Origin: DASQPR01 sp963797605
Lineage (GTDB): Bacteria; Actinomycetota; Actinomycetes; Mycobacteriales; Micromonosporaceae
Direction of reading: 5' to 3'
Length of the DNA stretch: 64,000 bases
Assembly (NCBI GenBank): GCA_963797605.1
Contig: CAWCPX010000003.1
Span: 124,001 to 188,000 of the forward strand
A program made the position numbers and the translations under genes. The notes beneath the pieces were generated by a model, which saw nothing but the letters and a program-made list of their open reading frames with translations, had not been told where the DNA came from and ran no database searches. Each line of letters opens with the position of its first letter. Position 1 is the stretch's first letter. Below are positions 9,372 through 18,646 of the stretch, one piece after another.

Positions 9372-10943
9372 GCTTGTCGTTTAACCTTTGGAGTGTTTGA
9401 GCTGCGGGTATTTGGTGTTCACTGTGGACAGTGAGCGGCCTTGGCGTGATCATGTGTTTGTTGAGGACACAAGATCGAACACCAAGGCCGTGAGGGTGAT
9501 TGTGCGCGAAGATCCGTGCCGCGTCGAGGCGTTGAGCGTGTTGTCGAGCGTTCCGGACCGATTTCTACGATGCCCTGTGGGCCCGCGGGATGTCCTGTTC
9601 GAGCTCACCGACGCGCTGCTGTGCACGGACGGGCCGGTGAGGTCCCTGGTCGATCTGGTCCTGGCGCCCGGAGCACCGGCGTGGTCACGGCGGCATGTAC
9701 GACGGTCTGAACAGCGGCCACATCGAGGTCGACCAGCTGCGGCGGACTCTGGCCGGGCTGCCGCTGCCGCGGGCCGCCGGCGGGCGGATCGTCCTGGCCG
9801 TCGATGTGTCCGCCGTGGCTGCGCCCGGACGCCGCGACCAGCCCGGACCGGCTGTTCTGCCACGTCTACGGCCGGGCGAAGAACACTCCCAGCTGATCCC
9901 GGGCTGGCCGTACTCGTTCGTCGCCGCGCTGGAAACCGGCCGGACCTCATGGACGGCGATCCTGGACGCGGTCCGCCTCGGACCCGCCGACGACACCGCC
10001 GAGGTCACCGCGGTCCAGGTCCGCGGCGTCGTCGAACGCCTGATCGCCGCCGGGCAGCACACACCCGGCGACCCGCGGATCCTGATCGTCGTCGACGCCG
10101 GCTACGACATCCCCCGCCTCGCCTACGTCCTGGCCGACCTGCCCGTCGACGTCCTGGGCCGGCTGCGCTCCGACCGGGTCATGCGCCTGGCCGCCACCAC
10201 CACGCCTACCCGGCACCGTCGGGCGGCCCCGCCACCACGGCCCCGAACTGTCCCTCGCCGACCCCGCCACCTGGCCCACCCCACACACCGTGACCACCAC
10301 CGACACCAGCCGCTACGGGACGGCGACCGCGACCGCCTGGGACCGGGTCCACCCCCGGCTGACCCGCCGCACCTGCTGGCTCGACCACACCGGCGACCTG
10401 CCGATCATCGAAGGCACCCTGATCCGGCTGCAGGTCGAGCACCTGCCCGGCGACCGCCACCCGAAACCCGTCTGGCTGTGGATCTCCACCACCGACACCA
10501 CCAGCGCCGACATCGACCGGGCCTGGCAGGCCTACCTGCGCCGGTTCGACCTCGAGCACACCTTCCGGCTGCTCAAACAGACCCTGGGCTGGACCCGGCC
10601 GATCCTGCGCGACCCCGCCGCCGCGGACCGGTGGACCTGGCTGATCATCGCCGCCCACACCCAACTCCGCCTCGCCCGCCACCTCGCCGCCGACCTCCGC
10701 CGGCCATGGGAGAAACCCGCCACACCGGGCCGGCTCACCCCGGCCCGGGTCCGCCGCGGGTTTCGGCACATCCACCGCAAACTCGCCCAACCCGCCGGCG
10801 CACCGAAACCATCCAAAGCCGGCCCCGGACGCCCACCCGGCTCCACCAACCGCCACCGCGCACCCGTCCACGACGTGGGAAAAACCGTCAAACGAGCCGA
10901 GACCCTCACCGCACACAAACACTCAAAGGGTTAAACGACAAGC
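9372..10943 (+). mobile_element. Insertion sequence copy 2 (DDE transposase, NF041680-type)
   Basis: The element is 1572 bases with the same termini as copy 1 in the opposite orientation. Its right end abuts the TTA stop codon of the response regulator gene. The transposase gene is at 9490-10934. Confidence 0.85.
9490..10934 (+). pseudogene. Transposase of IS copy 2, frameshifted
   Basis: Long stretches are legible: TLAGLPLPRAAGGRIVLAVD, IPGWPYSFVAALETGRTSW, LDAVRLGPADDT, ILIVVDAGYDIPRLAYVLAD, then in another frame TDTSRYGTATATAWDRVHPR, FDLEHTFRLLKQTLGWTRPI and the end HKHSKG. Breaks fall near the N-terminus, at 9670 beside GAGC (extra G), near 9830 and near 10210-10290. Repair gives about 480 residues, a full transposase. 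I cannot tell decay from sequencing error by sequence alone. Confidence 0.75.
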
Positions 10944-11606
10944 TTAGATCAGCCAATCGCCGGTCGCTGGGTCGAGCAGGCCGTACCGAACGGCTGTCGT
11001 CACCGCCTCCAACCGGGAATGAACGTTCATCTTGGTCAGAACGCTCTGCACGTGGCATCGAACGGTGGCCCGCGTGATCCGCAAATCGCGCGCTAACGCG
11101 GCAGTGTCGGACCCGCCGACAAGCGCGCTGAGAATCTCCCGCTCGCGGGGCGTGAGAAAGGAAGCGAGGCGACGGGCAGCACGAGTCAGCGCATATGTCT
11201 CGCCCTGGCCGTCCCTCAATCGTTCGGGACACTCCGGGATCAGAACTTCGCCAGCGTTGACCCCCTCGATGACCGTCAGAATGTCTCGCGCTGACCGTAC
11301 CTTTTCCACGAAGCCGACCACGCCTGCGGCACGGCCAGCCTCGATTGTCTCTTCATCAAGGCGTCCGGTCAGGACCACGAACCGGGTACTGGGCGACAGA
11401 TCGACAATATCCGCCAAGTAGTCGAACAGGCTGTCGTCACCAAACATCACATCGAGAATGCACACGTCAACGTGAATCTCGCGAAGTATGCGTGCGGCAT
11501 CTTGAGGGCGGTATGTCACAGCAGCGACTTCGGCGCCCGACGCCTTGACGAGAAGCGCCAACGAGTCGGCGAACACTGCGTGGTCGTCGCAGATGAGTAC
11601 GTTCAC
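10944..11606 (-). CDS. LuxR/NarL-type response regulator
   Basis: The protein has 220 residues from a GTG at 11606 whose first bases overlap the kinase stop (GTGA). The receiver domain starts VNVLICDDHAVFADS, with acidic pocket DD, phospho-acceptor Asp in VDVCILDVMFGDDS, Thr in FVVLTGR and Lys in VGFVEKVRS. The C-terminal LuxR helix-turn-helix is LTPREREILSALVGG...RITRATVRCHVQSVLTKM. It pairs with the upstream histidine kinase. Its stop codon TAA lies within the IS target TTA. It probably controls the glycan genes, an inference from position. Confidence 0.9.
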   Translation of the reverse strand: MNVLICDDHAVFADSLALLVKASGAEVAAVTYRPQDAARILREIHVDVCILDVMFGDDSLFDYLADIVDLSPSTRFVVLTGRLDEETIEAGRAAGVVGFVEKVRSARDILTVIEGVNAGEVLIPECPERLRDGQGETYALTRAARRLASFLTPREREILSALVGGSDTAALARDLRITRATVRCHVQSVLTKMNVHSRLEAVTTAVRYGLLDPATGDWLI

Positions 11607-12325
11607 GAGCGCTTCACTTTGTTCGCGTCCATGCCCGGCTCGTCGGGCGACGCCTCCGGGATCTGCAGACGCACGCAGCACCCACCCATGAATCCACGTC
11701 GAATCTCGAACTGGCCGCCGGACGATCCGACGAAATCCTGCACGATGTGCAGACCAAGCGAACTGCGGCCTGCGTCACCGGCCCCGAAGCCAGGACCGTC
11801 GTCGTCGACTTGAATCGTGGCCCAGCCGTCTTCGGCACACACCATGACGCCAACCGTCCCGTCTGGTCCGGAGGCTCGGACGGCGTTGTCCATAACATTC
11901 CGAAGCGCCCGCCAGAGAGCTAGCCGGCCGACCCGGGCGTGAACCGGTTCGGTTGTCACCGTTATCGTTCCGAGCGTAGCGAGCCGCATCGCCTCGACCA
12001 CCTCGGCCACGACCTCGTCGACACGGATGACCGCGACCCGCTCAGGCTGCGATGAGGTCGCCACCCCCGCCGTCTCATAGGCACGGTGCAACTGTTCCAG
12101 CCACCGCGTCTCGCCCAGAATGAGGCGGGCTTGGCGGCGGCTCTCCGGCCCCAGCTCAGGCGCATCCATCAGGAGCGTTGCGAGGAGCATGATGGTGCCT
12201 AGTTCGTGATGGATGTCGTGACTTATCTGTCGGCGCGTTCGCACTGAGTCGGCGGAAACGAACTCTACGACTTCTGGTGCCGGTTGCGGAGACCCCGTCG
12301 TCCTATCTGTTACCAGATTGTCCAA
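11603..12325 (-). CDS. Sensor histidine kinase (soluble)
   Basis: The dimerisation/H-box is ISHDIHHELGTIMLLATLL. The ATPase shows the N-box RNVMDNAVRASG, the G1 box DDDGPGFGAGD and LGLHIVQDFV with a G-rich lid. There is no membrane segment or recognisable sensor domain, so the signal is probably cytosolic or brought by a partner. I prefer the TTG start at 12325 because GAGGG lies 8 bases before it. A longer open frame reaches 12496 but its extra 57 residues look non-coding. It is coupled to the response regulator and divergent from the MBL-Rieske gene. Confidence 0.85.
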   Translation of the reverse strand: MDNLVTDRTTGSPQPAPEVVEFVSADSVRTRRQISHDIHHELGTIMLLATLLMDAPELGPESRRQARLILGETRWLEQLHRAYETAGVATSSQPERVAVIRVDEVVAEVVEAMRLATLGTITVTTEPVHARVGRLALWRALRNVMDNAVRASGPDGTVGVMVCAEDGWATIQVDDDGPGFGAGDAGRSSLGLHIVQDFVGSSGGQFEIRRGFMGGCCVRLQIPEASPDEPGMDANKVKRS

Positions 12326-12552
12326 TGTTCTTACCCTCGCGTTCGTGTTGCGTTGGCCCGATCGTAAAGAGCGTCTGTAATTCTTAGACAATACTGAGAG
12401 GGACCATCTTAGATCGATCTGTCGGAATGTAGACAGCTCTGCCGAGTAGCCGTTCGTCCGACATGGACCTGACCAGGCGTATCGCGTCACATCCACCCAT
12501 CACTGTCCGGACCTCGGATGACAATCCGCCAATATTCCGGCACAGTATCTTC

Positions 12553-14106
12553 ATGCCGCTCTTGACGTTCCTTGGTCACGCCGGTCTTGCGCTGGAAGCA
12601 CGGGATTTTCGACTGATCGCAGACCCCTGGTTCGCCACAACAGGCGCCTTTCTCGGCTCTTGGCACCAGTTCCCGCGGAACGATCACCTCGATGTCCCGG
12701 ATACTTTTGACGTTGACTGGGTGGCGGTCTCGCATGAACACCTCGATCATATGGACTTGTCGGTATTGAGTCGATTGCCCGAGCGGGCAAGGGTGTTGAT
12801 TCCGCGCTATCCGTCAAAGGCGCTCCTCAACCGCCTTCAAGCCGGGGGCGTGTCACGAATCGTCGAAATCGCACCCTGGGAGCCGTTTCCGCTGGACACG
12901 CACGGCTCGTGGATCATCGCGATCCCGGAGGGCTCGCCCATGTGTCACGACTCGGCGTTTCTCATCGTCGCTGATGGCCACACGATTCTTGACTGCAACG
13001 ACGCCCGACTGACGGCGGCCCAAGCGAGACGCGCGAAGCATCTCGCTGGTGGCCGCATCGACGTCATGGCACTGCAGACGTCCGGCGCGTCGTGGCACCC
13101 GCTCTGCTACGCCTACCCCGACGACGTGCGTCGGAAGATCGAGTTGGACAAGCGGATAGGAAAGTTCCGTTCCGTGATGCGGCTCGTCCGGTCAACGGCG
13201 CCGGAACTCGCGGTCCCATTTGCCGGACCGCCTTGCTTCCTTGATCCAGAATTGGCCGAATTCAACACCTCGCTCCGGGGAGAGGGAATCTTTCCCGACG
13301 CCGAGCAAGCCGAGGCTTGGCTCGCCGAGCACCTCCCACTGCAGAAATGGTCGAGCTTCCGGCCGGGCGACGCGATCGATCTCGAGACCGGCGCCATCCT
13401 CAAGGATCCGACATCGGCTAATTTCAGCTACGTCGACGGTATCGATGCTTATCTGGAGAAGTACGCCCATGATCGGCGCGAAGCGATCGCGCTCGTTCAT
13501 CGTGACGCGGACGAGCCGGGCGATGACCTTGCGGAGCTGTTCCGCAGCCACTTCTCCACGCTAGGCACGCTGTCGCCATACTTCCTGACTCGCATTGGCA
13601 TGACCGTCCGCTTCGAGGTGACCGGCCCGAACGGCGGCGACTGGGACGTTCGGATGGACTCGAGTGGTCTGGCCGTCGACCTTGACGGTACGTCTGCGAG
13701 CCCCGAGTACACGTTCACCGTCGAGGGCAGGTGGCTTCAAGCCGTGCTGCGCGGCGATATCGCCTGGGAGGACCTGCTTCTGTCACTGAGGTTGCGGGCC
13801 CGCCGGAACCCGGATCAGTACAACGACTACCTCATCGGCCTTCTCAAGCACGCGAATCAACCGGCCCTCCAGGCGGTCGAGGCGTACGAGGCGAAGCGTA
13901 ATGACGATGAACATCTTGTCGTACAAGACGGCGGTGCATCTTTCGAGATTGGGCGCTACTGCCCACACGCCGGGGAAGATCTCGCCGTGGGTGCAATCAT
14001 TACTAACGGTGTCATTCGGTGTCTCGCACACAATTTCGAATTCGACCTGCAGACCGGCTCGTGCCTCAACGCCCGAGCCGACAGCCTGTTCACCAAGCAG
14101 GTGTAG
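12553..14106 (+). CDS. Metallo-beta-lactamase-fold hydrolase fused to a Rieske [2Fe-2S] domain
   Basis: The protein has 517 residues. The N-terminal UlaG-like MBL domain has LTFLGHAGLALEA and the metal motif SHEHLDHMD. The middle (about 360-440) resembles an SCP2/lipid-carrier-like region. The C-terminus (about 455-517) is a Rieske domain with CPH at the first cluster loop and CLAH at the second, the right order and spacing for a [2Fe-2S] centre. This MBL-plus-Rieske combination is known from CMP-N-acetylneuraminate hydroxylase, where the Rieske domain is N-terminal; here it is C-terminal. I chose the ATG at 12553 because homologous MBL proteins begin there. An oxygenase or hydroxylase acting on a glycan or lipid precursor is inferred. 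Confidence 0.75.
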   Translation: MPLLTFLGHAGLALEARDFRLIADPWFATTGAFLGSWHQFPRNDHLDVPDTFDVDWVAVSHEHLDHMDLSVLSRLPERARVLIPRYPSKALLNRLQAGGVSRIVEIAPWEPFPLDTHGSWIIAIPEGSPMCHDSAFLIVADGHTILDCNDARLTAAQARRAKHLAGGRIDVMALQTSGASWHPLCYAYPDDVRRKIELDKRIGKFRSVMRLVRSTAPELAVPFAGPPCFLDPELAEFNTSLRGEGIFPDAEQAEAWLAEHLPLQKWSSFRPGDAIDLETGAILKDPTSANFSYVDGIDAYLEKYAHDRREAIALVHRDADEPGDDLAELFRSHFSTLGTLSPYFLTRIGMTVRFEVTGPNGGDWDVRMDSSGLAVDLDGTSASPEYTFTVEGRWLQAVLRGDIAWEDLLLSLRLRARRNPDQYNDYLIGLLKHANQPALQAVEAYEAKRNDDEHLVVQDGGASFEIGRYCPHAGEDLAVGAIITNGVIRCLAHNFEFDLQTGSCLNARADSLFTKQV

Positions 14107-14127
14107 GGCGCCAGACCGACCAGAACC

Positions 14128-14165
14128 AAATGTGCCGTCCCGGAATCACCAGGGACGGCACATTT
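14128..14165. terminator. Perfect bidirectional hairpin terminator
   Basis: Fourteen-base perfect arms AAATGTGCCGTCCC and GGGACGGCACATTT surround a 10-base loop, with A-runs and T-runs on the proper sides for both strands. It separates the convergent MBL-Rieske gene and the glycan operon, so it should end both transcripts. Confidence 0.9.
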
Positions 14166-14198
14166 CGCGTTCTCATGACGTCGGCCCGTTCCGCGGCC

Positions 14199-14972
14199 TC
14201 ACGACCGCCGGCGGACTTCCATCCCCACGATGTGCTTCACGGTGTCCACAAGGACCGCGAGCGTGGCCGGAATGGACGGACATGCCAGATAACGCGCCTC
14301 GATCCGTGAACGCGCCGGCACCACGAGCCGGAGATATCCTTCGACCGGATCGACAACGCCGTGACCCATCACGTCCGAGTCGCGCATACGTACCTGCGCC
14401 GGACCAGTCAGACCAGGCCGGTAGGCGAAGATCCATCGACAATTGAGTGGGTACCCGGCCGCTAGCGCGGGAGTCTCGGGGCGGGGCCCTACCAGCGTCA
14501 TCTCACCACGAAGCACGTTGATGAGTTGAGGAAGCTCATCCAAGGAGGTGGCCCGAAGGATCCGCCCGATGTGGGTGACGCGCGTGTCCCTCGTCGCCGT
14601 AATCTCCGGACCACTCGAGTCGGACTTCATCGACCGGAGCTTGAGGAGTGTGAACAGCTGAGCACCCTGTCCGACCCGGGTTTGCCGGAACAGCGCCGGG
14701 CCTCTGCTTTCCAGCCGAACCACCGCCATGAGTAGTAGCAGCGGCAGGCCGACCAGCGACAGCATGCCGAGACTCACGGCCACATCCAGCGACCGGCGGA
14801 GCTTGCCCGGCGCAATGCCGTGCCATGGTCGTAATATCGGGCTGCTCGCGCGGACGAGCACGACGCTCGACCGCCCTGTCGCGATTTCCTTGGTCGTGTC
14901 CGCGGAGCTCGACGGGAGCGGTGAGCCGATAGCAGTCATGGATACGGATGCGGATACGGCCGCAGTGGTCAT
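14199..14972 (-). CDS. Priming sugar transferase (undecaprenyl-phosphate glycosyl-1-P transferase)
   Basis: The protein has 257 residues. A Ser/Thr-rich N-terminus is followed by one membrane-inserting hydrophobic helix (SLGMLSLVGLPLLLLMAVVRLESRGPALF). The bacterial sugar transferase domain has FRQTRVGQG, FTLLKLRSMK, RATSLDELPQLINVLRGEMTLVGPRP and YRPGLTGPAQV. It lacks the four extra N-terminal helices of WcaJ-type enzymes and so resembles PglC/ExoY. It transfers a sugar 1-phosphate from a UDP-sugar to undecaprenyl phosphate, starting the repeat unit. It is the last gene of the minus-strand operon. Confidence 0.9.
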   Translation of the reverse strand: MTTAAVSASVSMTAIGSPLPSSSADTTKEIATGRSSVVLVRASSPILRPWHGIAPGKLRRSLDVAVSLGMLSLVGLPLLLLMAVVRLESRGPALFRQTRVGQGAQLFTLLKLRSMKSDSSGPEITATRDTRVTHIGRILRATSLDELPQLINVLRGEMTLVGPRPETPALAAGYPLNCRWIFAYRPGLTGPAQVRMRDSDVMGHGVVDPVEGYLRLVVPARSRIEARYLACPSIPATLAVLVDTVKHIVGMEVRRRS

Positions 14973-14976
14973 TTGA

Positions 14977-16035
14977 TCACCCTGTCCCAGCTGCCACGAA
15001 GACGTCGGTAAACGCTGTGGCTAGCATTTTCATGTCACTGTCAAGAGTAGATTCAACTGACGTCGGTGAAAAGTGGGTGAACAGCTGATCACCGGCACGA
15101 CGTCTTGCGAGAATTGCTTCCCACAAAGAGTTATCGGTTGGACCCGCGTCCATCAGTCGGTAAATCTGTCCCTGGTAGAACTGACGCCAGGCCCAAATAT
15201 CAACGGCGTGCCCACCGGCCTGTATCGGAATGTCCGCGTACGTATGCAATGCAGCGTCCGCATCCGCTGCCGTGCCGCCGTAGGTGCCGGCGTGGGCAAG
15301 CGCCTTTCGTGCGTTGACGGTCACGAGGCTCGCCCAGCCCCGCGCGGCGATATTCTGCCAGGCTGCTGTTTCCGCCGTATTTGTGGCGATCCCCCAGGTC
15401 GCGTAGGTGCTGTCGCTCTGCAGGTAGGTCGACACATCGACCACGTCGACGTCATGTCGTTGCAGGTACCCGTCGAACGCCGAAAGCGTCAACTGCGGAT
15501 AGTTCCGCTCTTGCGTGGTCGTGCAGGCCGTCGCTGCGGCAATCGCTGGCTGATAGTCGGGCAGGCAGCCGAGTTCGGGCACGACGATGTCGACAAGAAT
15601 CCGCTTGCCGGGTGCGGCCGCACGGAGCGCCGTGGCACTCGCGTCCAAGAAGTCGTCGATCTGAGACGCGCTGGTCAGACCATCGTGATAGCCAAGCTCA
15701 TCTGCGATCTTGATGCCGACGACCGCGCTGTTCTGCGCTTCCCGCGCGATGACGTCGATTCCCTGCTGGAACGACTCCGCGCCGGCACGCCACCGCTTCA
15801 CGAGGTCCGCCTCGATCCAGACCCGCAACCCATCATCGCCGGCCGTCTGTATCGCCTTCAGATATCGATCGACATTGCCCGGCGACGGCGGCACGACGAT
15901 GGGAATCGGCGTATTCGGCGTCGACGGAGTGTCAGCCGCAGCTGGCCCCCCCGAAGACGGCAGCCGCTCGAAAACGACCACGCCGACAATCACCAGTGCC
16001 GCAGCGCAGGCGATGAGCAGGCGCAGATGCCTCAT
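14977..16035 (-). CDS. Secreted TIM-barrel-like protein, divergent type
   Basis: The protein has 352 residues. An N-terminal signal/anchor RLLIACAAALVIVGVVVF is followed by a short Pro/Thr-rich linker and a barrel-like domain. Landmarks are GLRVWIEADLVKRW, VVGIKIADELGYHDG, KRILVDIVVPELGC, VDVVDVSTYL and HAVDIWAWRQFYQG. The protein resembles the other two barrel proteins in organisation but shares few exact motifs. The ATG overlaps the flippase stop, so the pair is coupled. A role outside the membrane on the exported glycan is inferred. No family is confirmed. Confidence 0.6.
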   Translation of the reverse strand: MRHLRLLIACAAALVIVGVVVFERLPSSGGPAAADTPSTPNTPIPIVVPPSPGNVDRYLKAIQTAGDDGLRVWIEADLVKRWRAGAESFQQGIDVIAREAQNSAVVGIKIADELGYHDGLTSASQIDDFLDASATALRAAAPGKRILVDIVVPELGCLPDYQPAIAAATACTTTQERNYPQLTLSAFDGYLQRHDVDVVDVSTYLQSDSTYATWGIATNTAETAAWQNIAARGWASLVTVNARKALAHAGTYGGTAADADAALHTYADIPIQAGGHAVDIWAWRQFYQGQIYRLMDAGPTDNSLWEAILARRRAGDQLFTHFSPTSVESTLDSDMKMLATAFTDVFVAAGTG

Positions 16036-17317
16036 GCGTTTACCATGATCTCTTGCGTGGCGGCCGCCGGCGCCGCGGCACCTGACGCCCAGAAGAAGGC
16101 GAACAGCGCGATGTCGGTGGTGATATAGGCAGCGCACGACGCGATCGCGGCGCCGGTGGCCCCGTGGTGCGGAATGAGAAGGATGTCACCGATGACCGTG
16201 ACGACGACGCCGGCCCCGATGGCGAGCGAGTTCCACCCCGGCCGGCCGACGCCGAAGAGGTATGCGCCGATTAGTCCAGCTGAGACATCGCCCAGCAGCC
16301 CACCCAGGAGGATGACTGCCGGCACGACGGCACTGTGGAAAGCCGTTCCATAGATCAACGGAAGCAGCGGAGCTGCCAGCAGCGCCAACGGCACGGCCGC
16401 GACGAGCGGGAATGCGAGCGAGGGCAGCAGTAGCGACCTGGTCCTGGCTCGCGCGTCCTTCTCAGCTCGGCCCGCGAAGATCGGGTACAGCACGTAGTTG
16501 ACGGCGAGGCCCGGAAGCCGGAGAAGCTCCGCGTATTTGCTCGCGATCGCGTAGACGCCCAGCACTGCGGGTCCAGCGATCGCACCGAGGATCCCGACGT
16601 CGAGCCGGAGGTTTACAAGGGACAGCAGGCCGCCGAGCTGGCCTCTTGCACCGTACCCGCAGATCTCCTTGCCCAGTGCGTAGTTCGGTCGGCCCAGTCA
16701 CGGAAGAACCCGCGGTGGCGCAGCCTGAAGGCAATCCCGATCGTCACCACGATGTCCGCCACGACCAACGCGAGCGCCATCATGGTCGCACTGGGTCCCG
16801 CGAACAGGAAAACACCGTAGATCGGCAGGTAAACAGCCTCTTCCGCGATGATGGCACCGTTCGCACCATTAAGATCCTTCTCGCCCTGAAGCAGTGACTT
16901 GCCCACGGCGACCGGGAGTTGGGTGAGCACGGCGAGGGCGCCGATGAACACGAGCCCGACGTTCCAGTCCGCGAAGAAATAGCGATGAAGTACTGGCGTG
17001 AGGATGAGCCAGCCAAGGGTGGCGGCAGCGGCCCCAATGCCGCCCAGGATGACTAGCGTCGGCCTCAACGAGGGGTTCTCGCTCCGCGATGCGAGGAAGT
17101 AAGGCGCTGCGCCCGGCAGCCCGAGCGCCGCCAGCACGCCCGCGAGCCCGGGCAGAACCCGGAGCAACGTGAACGCACCCACCAATGTGGGCCCACCCAC
17201 TCGCGCGACCATTACCGTGGCGACGGCGAGCGCGACGAGTGCGCCGATGCGCGCCGCCACGTTGCCAAGGAGAAGGGTGCGGATCCGCGCGACGCGTGGA
17301 CCGTCGGTTGCTGCCAT
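16032..17317 (-). CDS. Polysaccharide flippase (Wzx/MATE-like), one frameshift
   Basis: This is a multi-helix membrane protein of about 428 residues after repair. The N-terminal half (LLLGNVAARIGALVALAV, then GAFTLLRVLPGLAG) and the C-terminal half (VLGVYAIASKYAELLRLP, VNYVLYPIFAG, GVGRPGWNSLAIGAG) have the pattern of oligosaccharide flippases. The frame shifts once near 16690; the join DW-RPNYALGKEICGYG can be restored by one missing base. The ATG shares a base with the stop of the ligase/polymerase gene. It flips the lipid-linked repeat unit across the membrane. Confidence 0.8.
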
Positions 17318-18643
17318 TACTTTCGCCGCCTTGTCTGCTCAAGCGCCGCGACCAACCCGAACACCGCCCACACATGGCGAAAGTGGAGCGACTCATAGAA
17401 CACCGCCGAGAACGCGATGGCAATGCAGGCTGCCGCGAGTAACTCCGGCCGTGGCACTATTTCTAGAAACTCCGGGCTCAATCCGCCGGTTCGTGAGATC
17501 CGACGTGCGCGGACGCCGACAGCTGCGATAAGCACCATCAACGCCAGGCCACCGATGACTCCGCGCTCGAGTATCGTGGCGAGATAGTCATCGTGTGCCT
17601 CCTTGACATAAGAGGCGCCGCTCGACCGTAATGTGGCCTCGGTGTTAGACGGTCCGTATCCGAGTATCTCGTCGCCGTGGAACCAAAGGGTCAAGCCCTC
17701 CTGCGCGAGCGAAGCCCGGCTTCCGCTGCTTTCGGCCTCACGGCCGAGTGAGTCCCGAACGAACGCATCCGTCTGTTCAACCTGGGTGACCCACCCGTAA
17801 AGATCAACGGTCTGGCTGACGAGGAGCACGGTGAGTCCGAGCGCCAGCGCCACGGTCACTGCGGTGATGAGGCCGCGCCGTCGCGCCAGCGCGAACAGAG
17901 CACCCATCACGGTCGAGAGAACCAGCGCGATGCATGCCGCCATTCGACAGCGTCAAAATAATCGCGATGACGATAAGCGTGCAGCACAGGAAGCGCCAAC
18001 CGCGTCGGCGCGGGAGTTGCGCCGACCGCAGCACCAGCAGGCCGCAGATGAAATAGTCGGCAGCGAGGTTCGGGTCCCCGAAAGTCAACGACGCGCGCAC
18101 TCCGTCACGCGAGTTGATCCCGGTAATCCACGTCAGGCCGGCGATTTCTCCGATAATCAGCACAGCGGCCCAGGCGACAGTGCTGTACGCCATGGCCTTG
18201 AAGATCACTCTGAGCAGGTGCCGGTCCTGTCCGACGGTGGCGATCGAGGCTGCCCAGCCGAATACGAACACGTCCTGCACGAGGGCCAGGGTGCTTCGAG
18301 TCACCGCGGGTTCGGCGGGGTGCGTGACGAGCACCGCCAACGCGCCGCCCAGCACCGTGAGGGCGGCTGGCAGGGCATACGGCAGCTTGAGGCCGTACGA
18401 CCGGGACGAAGCCCAGTAGAGCGACGCGAGAATCGTGCAGAGCAGGGCAAGGTCAACAAAACCCGTGTTACCGGGACCACTGGGTCGTAGTAGCGGTAGC
18501 GCCGCGCACGCCACCACGATGGACGCGACCATCACACGCCAGCGACGATGCCGCTGGGCCGCCAGCTCGGCCGTTCCGAATTCCAAGGCCAGCTGCTTCT
18601 TTGTGCCCGCAGAGCTGCTGGGCGACAGGACGCTCATCGCCAC
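17317..18643 (-). CDS. O-antigen ligase/polymerase-like membrane protein (WaaL/Wzy), one frameshift
   Basis: About ten hydrophobic helices are visible over about 440 residues. The N-terminal part reads SLTFGDPNLAADYFICGLLV, the conserved dinucleotide-loop region of this family. The large periplasmic loop in the second part has GYGPSNTEATL and VKEAHDDYLATILERGVIGG, typical of WaaL/Wzy proteins (HNxYL-like). The frame changes near 17940 (ILTLSN to MAACIALVLS). It overlaps the flippase start. It joins repeat units or attaches chains outside the membrane. Confidence 0.8.
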
Positions 18644-18646
18644 CCG

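Larger units (their letters stand above)
6773..10946. mobile_element. IS sandwich: two inverted IS copies around an IS5-type element, flanked by TTA
   Basis: The trinucleotide TTA at 6773-6775 and 10944-10946 flanks the whole block. The outermost bases of both ends are the same inverted sequence, GCTTGTCGTTTAAC. Inside are IS copy 1 (6776-8352, minus), the IS5-type element (8356-9368, plus) and IS copy 2 (9372-10943, plus). Removing the IS5-type element and one TA leaves the two outer copies facing each other head-to-head across only TTAA. The right TTA is also the stop codon of the response regulator gene, so insertion did not lengthen that protein. Confidence 0.8.

Noticed and set aside
6773..10946. 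Composite transposon carrying cargo
   Set aside because: Only an IS5-type element lies between the two outer copies; there is no passenger gene.
12553..14106. Sialic acid hydroxylase
   Set aside because: No CMP-sialate synthase or sialyltransferase is present and the domain order is reversed.
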